From positions 55,407,051 to 55,471,050 of the forward strand of contig NC_045127.1 in NCBI RefSeq assembly GCF_007655135.1: 64,000 nt of DNA, given 5' to 3'. The translations under genes and the position numbers were made by a program. The stretch comes from Punica granatum. Taxonomy: Eukaryota > Streptophyta > Magnoliopsida > Myrtales > Lythraceae. Position 1 is the stretch's first letter. The number at the start of each line of letters is the position of its first letter. This document shows, one piece after another, positions 10,225 to 22,200 of the stretch. A model generated the notes under the pieces. It was not told the DNA's origin. It saw nothing but the letters and a program-made list of their open reading frames with translations, and did not search any database.

Positions 10225-13200
10225 CTGAAATAACAACTCAAGAGTTAGGCCTATGCAGCAGAAGAATAGAACTATTTATTGTTTAAACAAAGTTCAGCAA
10301 GAAAGGTGGTGGTACTTTTGTTTTATGAGGCTCTACCTCTGTTAGATGTCCATTGTTACAACTCTGCATAATCACACAACATATTTAAATGCACAGCTTG
10401 CAAAGAAGTCAAGTTCGTAATACTGAACAAGGTAACCACCAACTCTAAATCTCAGTTCCTGGTGAACCTATGAAGGAAATAGCTATATGTTTCACAGCTG
10501 TTGCCTGTTTCCGAACTAGCTTATTCTCGGCCTCCAAGCTGGAAATCTTAGCCTTGAGACTGCACGAAGAGAGCGCTTGGATATTTATTGGTATTTGGAA
10601 TACTTGGATACGACAATAATCTATTATTTCTATTAGTAAACACTTATTCCACAAATATGAACCTGCTGTACTAATGAGGTCAGTCCCTCTTGAGCCGTGT
10701 TACTTACATATTCAGTTCGTCTGACAGGTCCTTATTCGTTGGTACATCCAATACTTGCTGCCGTAGAACTTGGTTCTCTGCTTCAATGCTGGATAGATTT
10801 GATTCTAACCTAAAATGCATACACAAAGGTTAGTTAATGCAGTTGGGGCCATCACATTTGACTAATCTAATTATTTTGATCTTGACAACCTTTCAATAGT
10901 CTCTTGAAGCTGTATTGCTCTCTGCTGTGCTTCCTCTGCATCTTTAGCCCTTGCATTGTTCTCCTTTTCAACCTGGGATTACTTCTCTTCAAACTCCTCA
11001 ACTTTCTTTCTCAGGCTATTCAAGTCACCCTGTGTATTCAAAGGAATATTAGGTCAAATGGCTTGCTTGGTGATGTGAAGGTTTTTTGAATATTTGATTC
11101 TTAAGTTGTCGAATATTACCTCCAGTTCCTTGTTGCAGCATCTTAGCAGCTCCAATTTGGTCTCGTCCACCACAGGTATCTCCTTGATGACTGGAGGAGC
11201 TTGTTCAATAGCCAACTTTGCCGCTTCTCTTTCTCTGGCTATTGCCTCTTGCGCTTTATCTAGCTGTGCTCGCATATCCTCCAGTGCATTTTGTAACCTC
11301 CCAACTTCTTGTTTCTTAGCTTCTTCCAAGTCAATCTGCAAGTAGAAAAATCTGTGTTGAAAGATGAAATGGGAACAAAAAAGCTGCACCCAAGAACTCC
11401 TGCATTTCCTGTCCAATAACTCACCAACTTTATTAGCGGGAAAGAATTAGTTAGATGATATCAGGTTTTAACCCAAGAGAAGAGGAGGATAGGAAAAAAA
11501 ACCAAGGAACGGGAAAACAGGTTCAGAATTTCGAATCAGTATGTTTCAAAGATGAGGATCCCTGCTCATTCCAAGTTTCATGATCCAGCAGAGCACTCTA
11601 ACACAGGTCAATACCCTCAGATGCTTTTCAAATTCCAACCGCCACTTCAACTCTTCTACCCACTTCTCCAGCTTATCCTTAGCTTCCTTAAGTGCACCTG
11701 TTTCTCTCGCAGCCTGCATTGTGTGAGGATCATAATATTAGAAATGAACGTGCCATAATTTTGCTGATAATGCCATGGTGAGGCTGTGAATCAGTACGAA
11801 TGATTTGAATCCTATTTACCATCCTCAGCTTCTTCAGCTCTTTTCTTGAAGACTTCATCCTCCATAGACACTGAAAAGTAAGAGTTGCTTGCTTCTGCCG
11901 TCGATAAGTAGAGAGTGCCTTGAATCTTCGCCATTCAGTCTGTTAACATGCGATGTCAATAATGATCAAAAGTGAAGTCGAGTGAAGCTGATTTCAGAAA
12001 GATTTCAAGTCCAATCCCTATCCTTATCTTTTCTTTTCCTAAACATGTTATCTGTTTAATTTGGTATGCATCCAGTACAGTTAAAGTCACATAGTTTGAG
12101 GATCAACCATGGAATAGCTGAGTGGACAAGGGACTTGTGGAGACTGTAAATAGGAAATATGGCTTGCTGGAATCAGTGACCATGAAGAAGCCTGAGAGAG
12201 TGGGACGGTTGATGCTTGGATAGGGGAGCAAAATTGACATATATCCTTGAATGATTCTATATGGCTAGCATATTCAATTCCCACGAGAAAAGAAAGTTAA
12301 TGGATTGTCTCTATCCCACGTCCTGAATCTCATTGCCCTCCCTGAACAATAGCCGATGTATTACCTGCACAACTGTAGCAGCCTTGCTTCTTCGTTGGAA
12401 ACCATACTCTTGCCATGCTGCCATTGCTCGTAAGCCACTCTGAATGATAATAGCCGAACCTTGTAAACCCGTGTAAAATTTTCTGGCAATTCGACCACGT
12501 CCATACTTTTGTATTCGGATTGAGGCCGCATTCTGTCTCATATTTTCAAACAGTTTCCGTGCAAGTTGTGCTGTCTCAGCAGCAAAAGACAAGATAAATT
12601 ATATGAGGACAAAGTTATGATGAAGCTATATATTACGAGAAAATACACATGCACACGCGCACAAGCACGCACGCATATATGTGCTCATAAGATATCCTAC
12701 ATTTTTTTTTTCCTGGTGAAGATAGAAACATGACATGATACAAAATTTGTTCTTTAACTAATGTCATTTTTTGGAGAATGATCAGAATATTAGTCGAATA
12801 TGATCTTGGAATGATATATCAAACATTATCAGTTCAATTTTAGTGACTTGTTTCATTTATAGTCACTAATATTTGTACCAGTTTAATTATTCTGGGTTTG
12901 CTTTGCACGTTAGTATTACTATTACTATATCTACTAAATTGCGTCAACCACAAAAGAAGAAGACAAGATTATCTCCCAGTGAAAGATTAAGAAATGGGTC
13001 GAGTGCAAACCCCGCCAGAGTTTCTGGAAATGGATGGTGGCCCTTCGCAAAGATATGAACTCTTTTCTGGTCAAATGTGTCCTAATCTGTCTCTGGATAA
13101 ATCTCGCGGCATTTGCCAAAACTTCGGTTCTTCGTGCATCTAATTCAGCCATCTGTCCGGCTCTGAGAAACACCTTTGTCTTCCCAATCTTAATTCAAAT

Positions 13201-16200
13201 GATCATGAAAATATATTAGCATCGTTCTCAAAAGGGGAAAAAATGGAAAAAGAAAAGCACGAACTTTAATAAATTGATAGCAGTTTCATTAAGATCAAGC
13301 CTTAGAAGAGCTTGTTCCAATGAGCAAAGAAATTACCTGGTAAGCCTTTAGGCCCATCCTGTCGCAGATGGTTATACATGCAGATTTCTCATCCAGTCTG
13401 CCAGAACAGAGCATTTATTTAATCATTAATGGTTTTTCGTGCTGCATGCTTCCTTTAACTGGTGAAGATAATACATAAGTTCCTTTATTTTTCCCCCTTT
13501 CCTTCCTTGAATTACTGCTATAACAGATCCCATCATACCCGTCAAAAGCATCAGGGGCAAGCATTCCAAAACGGACGAGGAACTCATCAAACGCTCTTTT
13601 AGTTGGATAACCTGCACGGCTTATCCTGATGGCTTCTAACACACCCTAACAAACTCCGAAGTAAACTGATGTAGTCAGTTGGAGCCACTTTTGAGTATTT
13701 AATATGTACACTTGCAGACATTAACATGAACCAACTCACCCCACATCTCAACTGATTTAATACGTTAAAATTCTCAAAGATTCCTGGCTTCCGAACAGTG
13801 TTGGGTTTTACACCTCTGATATAATGCGGTTCTGTTGTGTTCAGAGTGTCCATCAGGGCTTGAAGTTGTTGCTGCAAGTTTAAAGACCAAGTTGAGTTTG
13901 CAGATTTGTGGCTTTAACTCACATGGGTTTATTCTGTTGTGACAAGAGGTACCTTAAAGCGAGTACCAATGGAAGAGAATTTGGACTGCTTTGATGTCTC
14001 CTCAGACAATGGAGGAAACAAATTTGCGACAAATGCACACTTGGAAGCATTTAGTAAAGCTTGATGTTCTGCTACAACGTAATCCTTGTTCTTATCAAGA
14101 AATTGATCTGCTTGGTATGTGACCTTTAGAATGGCAATGTTTTAGGACATGCACTCAATAAAAATTCACTTATAAAAAAGATAGCAGTGTAGTTACAGCT
14201 TACATCTCCGGCATAGTGATTTATTGTGAAGGCTGTTCGGGCAAGTTTAGGCTTGCTGTAACGCTTGTGTCCTTTGTATGTCTGATACATCTTCTGCGCA
14301 AATGTCTCATGTGTCGATTTTGGAAACATGCTGCACAGTGAAGTCGAAAGCTTAGTCAACTAGATTCAGAGAGGAAGAAAGCTGTCTCTTGGAGTATATT
14401 GGTATAACAGGGGAATTAAGAGATAAAAGTTCCCCCAATATGAAGGATAGAAGCAGCTATTTATGCCTCACCAAAAGAAAGAGGAGGGAAAAAAAAAAAA
14501 GACCAGGTACTCATGACCTCTGTCCTCTAGGAGTTTGGTAGTCTCATCTAAATAATTCATTGTCAAAATTAATCGTCACAACAAGCTGAGACTTCTTTTC
14601 CCCCGAGAATTTTGCAGAGGTTTCTGTACGCATACCAGGCTTCATCGAGGAGAGCAATTATGCCTTTGGGTTTCTGCATGTGAGGAGCCGAGTTATCTTA
14701 GGATTAAGTAGAAAATGGCCTCCAACTATTTCAAATTTTCGAGTGTACATATATAGAAGCTGTGGGTCTCAAACACCTTCTCTATAAGATCCAGCACATC
14801 CTGGTTGTCAACAAATTCCACGTAGCTCCAATCTATTTCCTCCCTCGTGTACTCTTCTTGTTCCATTTTGAAAACATGCTGCAGAGCAGAAATATCCCCT
14901 CATTTACTGGAATAGTCTAATGAATAGAGATTTTCAAGTGTAAGCTGTACCTGATTAAAATGCTGCTGCAGTTTTTCATTCGTTAGGTTGATGCATAGCT
15001 GTTCAAAACTAGCAAATGGTGCAGGCCATCAGTTTACCTTGCTAGACAACCACAAAAGCGTTCGTCTTTTCATGAGGAAATAAGTGCTGCCCTTATCTAC
15101 CTGTTGACTTTGAAGCTTTCGAATCCGTAGATATCAAGTACTCCAATTAAACTTGCTGCATCAGGATCTTGGCCGATTGAAATGTTAATCTTCTCCACAA
15201 TCCTGCCAAAGTCAAAGCGTCGAATCTCAGAAGGTCCATGCTTCCCAAGGAAAAACGAAAGAGTGGAAGATACAATCAAGCTCCTACTTGACAGAGTTTA
15301 GGTTTGATATGTTACCAGTCAAATAGACGGGAGTAAACTGTCTTGGACAATGCATCGCGACTGAGGGTAGCCAAGTCCGGATCGAGTGGTTTTGTGATGT
15401 TTCCGTCAGGTGTCACTATCACACGTTTGCAGAGAGAATCCTCCAGAGCCTTCTCATCACACCTGCATAACACTAGATATCTGAGAGACGGTTTACCACA
15501 TCCCTGTCACTTTTAAATGAAGCGAAGAGCCTTGGTCAGGAAAGCTTTACATTAGTAACCCTGCCGCTGTCCGAAGATGATGGAGGGATTTCTCATCTTT
15601 CAGTTTGGAGGAATCTACTTCGTTTCCCTTGACGAAGTTCACATTTCCTAGGTGTAGGATAGCAGCCACTACACGGAATATCGCATCCTGGAGAAAAAGG
15701 GAATAGTACGCTTGTCAATGCTACATGCTAATAAATGACAGGAACCATGAGCATTCTATTCTATTTAAAAAAGGAGTAAAACAGATGAACTACCACTACC
15801 TGCTCATCCTGGTTGATACCAACTATGTCCATAGCATTTCTTGTTTCCAGGTCTTCTCTCGCATCATCAACATTTGCTACCTCATAACAGTTTGACTGGT
15901 ATAGGTAGTGGAAGGTTCGAGGATCCCCCAACTTGAATTTTACTAAATCCTAGGAAGCAGAGGTATTTTCAGCTCATGCATCAATCCGAAGAATGCAAAC
16001 CCTATGGAGGATATTGTTGGGTATCCCTCCAATTTGGAGGAAGTTGGGCTCAAATCATATTGGGCTTTTATCGAGCTTTAATAGGCCCAAGGACCCACTT
16101 TAGTTAGGGTTAATTTCAGCTAAATTCGCTGGGTAAGAGGCGGCAGAATTAAGCAGCAGATCAGCACAAAATAACAGAGAAGAGCATAGCAGAATTCGGA

Positions 16201-19200
16201 TCAACAGGGGCAGCGCGCAGCTGGAGATCAAACCTCGATCGGGACGTCAAACGAACTCCGATTGGGACGAAATTTTGACAGCAGCTTCAAAACACGTGGG
16301 GCTAAGTTCTGAACGGTCAGAATTTCTATTCGAGCTCTGTAGGTTCTGTTTCAGCTGACTTTGTGAACCACCCGGTGTGGGTGACGAATTTAGTGTTTGG
16401 GTGATCCAAGAGAGTGTTTCTCTTGAGTTTGGTGATCCAAGGGTTTACCCTTGATGAAAGACATTGTATAACCTTCATTCATAGTGGATCGTTGATTCGG
16501 AGTTGGTCCCGTGGTTTTTCCCCACATCGGGGTTTTCCATGTAAAATTCTTGGTGTTCTTTTACTTTACTGCTTGTTGGTTGATTTGATTAGTTCCTATC
16601 TCGATTACACTAGTAGGGGAGGAAGATTAATCGCTGCGTTATTATTTGGTTGAGTACATCCCTTCCCAACAAGTGGTATCAGAGCCTCGGGTTAGAGAAG
16701 TTTGAGTTTTTTCGGTGTTTTTCGAGATGGAGGAGTCTACAGGATCTATGTTCAAGTTAAATGCAACCAACTACTCTATATGGAAGTCTCGGATGGAGGA
16801 TCTTCTTTTTTGCAGGGATTTGTACGATCCCATTGAAGGGGATTCCGCGAAACCCAAAGATAAGAATGACAAGGCTTGGGAACGCACAAATCGGAAGACT
16901 ATTGGTTTGATTCGGCAGTGGATAGACAATAGTATTTATCATTATGTTGCTCAGGAGACAAATGCGAAAGCTTTGTGGGATAAATTGACAAATCTCTACG
17001 CGAGGAAGACTCCGCAAAATAAGGCCTTTCTCGTGAAGAAGCTGGTTCATCTTCGTTACCAGGATGGAGGTGATATGGCTGTGCACATGAGTAATTTCTA
17101 GGATATTATTAACCAGTTGACGAACCTGGAGATAATATTACTCGATGAGTTGCAGGCTTGTCTACTTTTAGGGACTCTACCAGATAATTGGGACACACTT
17201 GTGGTTACATTAAGCAACTCTGCGCCAAACGGGAAGCTATCGTTGGCCACGGTGACAGACAGTTTATTTAATGAGGAGACTAGAAGGAAAGGCACGGGAA
17301 TTTCCATTCAGTCTGAAGCTTTGGTTACTGAGCAACGGGGGAGAAGTCAAAGCAGAAATTTCTCTTCCAAGCATAGTAACTCACGTGGCAAATCGAGGGG
17401 TAGATCAAAGTCGAAGATGAGAAAAGGGGTCACTTGCTATCACTGTGGAAAAGAGGGACACTACAAAAGGGAGTGTAGAGCTTTGAAGAAAAATCAGAAT
17501 GGCAACAGTGAGAGCAAGAAGGAAGAAAGCACTACAGCAGTAGCATCTGATGGAGAGACCTACATCATTTGCGATGAAGCCTATGTGAATTTCACATGTC
17601 AGGACTCTACCTGGGTTGCAGATACAGGTGCCTCGTTTCATGTCACTCCTCATCGGGATTTCTTCTCATCTTACACTACCGGGGACTATGGTTATGTGAG
17701 GATGGGGAATGGACAGTCATGCGAGATTGTCGGTACTGGTGATGTCTATCTAGAGACCGAGCTTGGCTGCAAGTTGCTTCTGAAGAAGGTGAGACATGTT
17801 CCAGAAATTCGCCTTAACCTAATCTCGACGGGTCAGCTTGATGATGAAGGCTCCAGTAATGAATTTAGCAATGGGAGATGGAAGCTCTCCAAGGGTTCGT
17901 TGATTGTGGCACGGGGTCAGAAGACCGACACTCTCTACAGGCTACGTGCCAAGCACAATTCCGGTCAAATTAATGTTGTTGAGGATTATCCTATCGAGCT
18001 ATGGCACATGAGACTTGGGCATATCAGTGAGAAAGATATTCAAATTCTTGCCAGAAAGCAGTCTTTGCCCGTTAAAGGTATGCATTTGAGCACTTGTGAT
18101 CACTGTTTAGCTGGTAAGCAGAGGAGAGTTTCTTTTGTTAGAAGTCGTCCATCTAGTTGCGATCATATACTTGATCTTGTGCATACTGATGTTTGTTTCA
18201 TGTCGGATAGATCTCTTGGTGGTACTTTCTATTTTGTGATCTTTATACTCCAGGAAGGTTTGGGCTTACCCTATAAGAACTAAAGATCAGGTGACTGAGA
18301 TTTTCAAGAACTTCCATGTAGCAGTGGAAAGAGAAACGGGCATGAAGCTGAAATGTGTCAGAACTGATAATGGTGGTGAGTATAGGGGTCCTTTCGAGAA
18401 CTATTGCAGGACTCACGGTATCAAACTTGAGAAGACGGTACCGAAGACAACACAGCAAAATGGGCTTGCAGAGAGGATGAACCGCACAATTGTTGAGAGA
18501 GTTCGTTGTATGGTTTCTTAGGCGAAACTGTCTAAGTCTTTCTAGGGCGAGGCAATGAGGTCAGCGGTTGATCTTATTAATCTTACACCGTCAGTTGCAC
18601 TTGATGGAGATGTACCCCAGCAGGTGTGGACCGGCAAGAAAGTATCATACAAGCATCTCAGAGTCTTTGGGTGCAGGGCATCTGTTCACATTCCTCGAGA
18701 TGAAAGATCAAAACTCGATGCCAAGGCAAAACAGTGCATCTTCTTGGGTTATGCACATGAAGAGTTCGGGTACAGGTTTTGGGACCCTGATAGCAAGAAG
18801 ATCATTAGGAGCAGGGATGTTGTGTTCTTTGAGGACCAAACAATCGAGGATTTGCAAAAGTTAGAAAAGGCCAGAGTAGGCAATCCTCACGAGATCTCTA
18901 TTCCTGTATCGGTTGATGTAGAGCATCCAGTGGAAGAGGTACCTGGTGAGTATGAAGAAACCACGACTGGGGGTGAGATTCCTCAGGTAGATGATGATGC
19001 GACTACAGATGATACAGACTCGCAGTTACAGTTAGAGCCTGCAGATCTACCTAGACGATCTGATAGAATAAGACGACCATCTACAAGATATTTGCCTCAT
19101 GAGTATGTGCTACTGACTGACGGGGGAGAACCTGAGTGCTATGGTGAAGCTGTGGCATATGAGCACAAGGAGCACTGGTTGAAGGCGATGAATGAGGAGA

Positions 19201-22200
19201 TGAACTCCTTGTCTGAAAATCACACGTATGACCTAGTGAAGCTACCGCAAGGTAAGAGAGCATTGAAGAACAAATGGGTCTACAGGTTGAAGACAGAGAA
19301 CTCACGACCTCGATACAAAGCTCGACTGGTAGTGAAAGGTTTCAACCAAAAGAAAGGAGTTGACTTCGAGGAGATCTTTTCGCCTGTTGTCAAGATGTCA
19401 TCGATCCGAGTTGTTCTCGCACTGGCAGCTAGTCTGAATTTGGAGATCGAGCAGCTCGATGTAAAAACAGCTTTCCTGCATAGTGAATTGGAGGAAGAAA
19501 TATATATGGAGCAGCCTGTAGGATTCCGAGTTAAAGGTAAGGAGCATTTGGTGTGCAGGCTGAGGAAGAGCTTGTATGGGCTTAAGCAAGCACCTCGGCA
19601 GTGGTACAAAAAGTTTGACTCTTTCATGTTGAGCCATGGCTACACACGGACAACTGCAGATCATTGTGTGTTCGTGAAACAATTTTCGGATGGTGATTTT
19701 ATCATTTTACTGTTATATGTGGATGATATGTTACTTGTTGGTCATGATATGAGCAAGATTGCAGAGTTGAAGAAAGAGCTCAGCAAGTCCTTTGCTATGA
19801 AGGATTTAGGACCGGCAAAGCAGATCCTTGGGATGCATATTTCTCGTAACAGATCAAGTGGAAAAATTTGGCTTTCTCAAGAGAAGTACATCGAGAAGAT
19901 TTTGGATCGGTTCAACATGGGTAATGCTAAACCAGTTTCATCACCACTTGCTTCTCATTTCAAACTTAGCTCGAAGCAATGTCCTACAAGTGAGAAGGAG
20001 AAAGAAGAGATGAAGAAAGTTCCTTACTCATCAGCTGTAGGAAGTTTAATGTATGTCATGGTCTGTACAAGACCAAATATCGCTCATTCTATTGGTGTGG
20101 TTAGTCGTTATCTCTCTAATCCGGGGAAAGAGCATTGGAATGCAGTTAGATGGATCCTGAGGTATCTCAGAGGAACATCCAAGGTGTGTTTACACTTTGG
20201 CACTGGTAAGCCGGAGTTAGTGGGCTACACGGATGCGGATATGGCAGGAGATATCGATTCCCGGAAATCCACTTCGGGATACTTGATGACTTTTGCAGGG
20301 GGAGCTATCTCATGGCAATCAAGGCTTCAAAAGTGCATCGCTTTGTCTACAACGGAAGCCGAATACATTGCGGTGACCGAAGGTTGCAAGGAGATGTTGT
20401 GGTTGCAAAAGTTTTTGCAGGAGTTGAGCTTGAAGCAAGAAAGGTATGTTCTACACTGTGATAGTCAAAGCGCCATTCATCTTTGCAAGAATCCCACTTT
20501 CCATTTGAGGTCGAAGCATATCGATATCAAGTTTCATTGGATTAGAGATGTGTTGGAGTCCAAGCTGGTGAAGTTAGACAAAGTGCACACTGATGAGAAT
20601 TGAGCTGATATGATGACAAAACCTCTTGATAGGGAGAAACTTCATGTTTGTCGAAGTATAGCCGGTATGCTCGAAGCCTCCAAATAGTCGGGAGGGGGAG
20701 TTTGTTGGGTATCCCTCCAATTTGGAGGAAGTTGGGCTCAAATCATATTGGGCTTTTATCGGGCTTTAATAGGCCCAAGGACCCACTTTAGTTAGGGTTA
20801 ATTTTCAGCTAAATTCGTTGGGTAAGAGGCGGCAGAATTAAGCAGCAGATCAGCACAAAATAACATAGAAGAGCATAGCAGAATTCGGATCAACAGGGGC
20901 AGCGCTCAGCTGGAGATCAAACCTCGATCGGGACGTCAAACGAACTCCGATTGGGAAAACATTTTGACAGCAGCTTCACAACACGTGGGGCTAAGTTCTG
21001 AACGGTCAGAATTTCTATTCGAGCTCTGTAGGTGCTGTTTCAGCTGACTTTGTGAACCACCCGGTGTGGGTGACGAATTTAGTGTTTGGGTGATCCAAGA
21101 GAGTGTTTCTCTTGAGTTTGGTGATCCAAGGGCTTACCCTTGATGAAAGACATTGTATAACCTTCATTCATAGTGGATCGTTGATTCGGAGTTGGTCCCG
21201 TGGTTTTTCCCCACATCGGGGTTTTCCATGTAAAATTCTTGGTGTTCTTTTACTTTACTGCTTGTTGGTTGATTTGATTAGTTCCTATCTCGATTACACT
21301 AGTAGGGGAGGAAGATTAATCGCTGCGTTATTATTTGGTTGAGTACATCCCTTCCCAACATTACCTTGGGTGGTGCTGCACAGAGCATGTAAAAGCAATG
21401 GTAGTTTCTCTCCGGGTTAGAAACTTGGCAAACCCGAGATCTTTCAAGAAGATATGTACGAATTGCAGCACCGGAGATCTTCCCATGCTTATCAAACTGG
21501 ATCTCCACAAATTTGCCGAATCGACTGTCAGAAGCCATGTCAGTCCGCATAATGCCAGAAAGAACATGTGAGGGAAAAATAAAGGACAACGGATCATCTG
21601 ATTTTTTTTCCCCCTTTTTCTCTTATTTATTACCTTGAGTTGTTGTTCTTTACAGTTTTAGCATTCCCAAATGCTTCCAGGACAGGATTGGACTGGGAAA
21701 AGTGGAAGACCGGTCCTTGCATCAGTTAATTAAACCTCAACCAACTCAAAAAGAAGAGGGGGGGAAAAAAAAAGAAGCACAGTCCCAGGATGAATAAATT
21801 CAAACTCACCTCCAAAACCTGTTGTTCCACGGTTCCTCCTTCAGCATTAGACCTTCCACCCATAAATGCAAGGTATCTCATGAGCATTTTCGTTGTTTCT
21901 GTTTTACCAGCTCCACTCTCCCCACTTACCAAGATGGACTGGCTGCGCTCTTCATGTATCATTGCCCTATCGTATGTGATAGGCTCTTAAGGGATGATTT
22001 CAGCAAAAAGAGGTTATTTGCACTAATGCGATGTTTGTATGTGCCATGATGCTTAATTAGTTAATGGATGTACCTGTATGATGTATCGGCAACAGCAAAA
22101 AGGTGGGGGCTAAGCTCCCCGAAGGCTGCTCCTTTGTACTGCTCCTTCATGTGGACGTCGTACAGGTGAGGCAGCCTCTGGAAAGGATTCACTGCTATCA

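Larger units (their letters stand above)
16015..21360 (+). mobile_element. Ty1/Copia LTR retrotransposon in myosin intron 7
   Basis: Complete structure: 5' LTR, tRNA-iMet primer site (TGGTATCAGAGCC, 16674-16686), gag-pol, purine tract (GGGAGGGGGAG, 20690-20700) and 3' LTR. The LTRs begin TGTTGGG and end CCCAACA. The element lies antisense to the myosin. Its 3' end is only four bases inside the intron, so the exon 7 donor still reads AAG|GTAA. The expected 5-bp target duplication is absent: GATAT on the left, TTACC on the right. That implies a lost flank base run or an ectopic recombination product. Gag-pol is interrupted by several stops and one frameshift, so the copy is not autonomous. Confidence 0.95.

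Noticed and set aside
16414..16653. 79-codon frame repeated almost exactly at 21103-21342
   Set aside because: Both are within the two LTRs of the Copia element.
21524..21589. Myosin switch I apparently mutated ([10 protein letters not shown] in the open frame)
   Set aside because: That reading includes intron sequence. With the acceptor before 21524 and the previous exon ending NNNS, the normal NNNSSRFGKF is restored.
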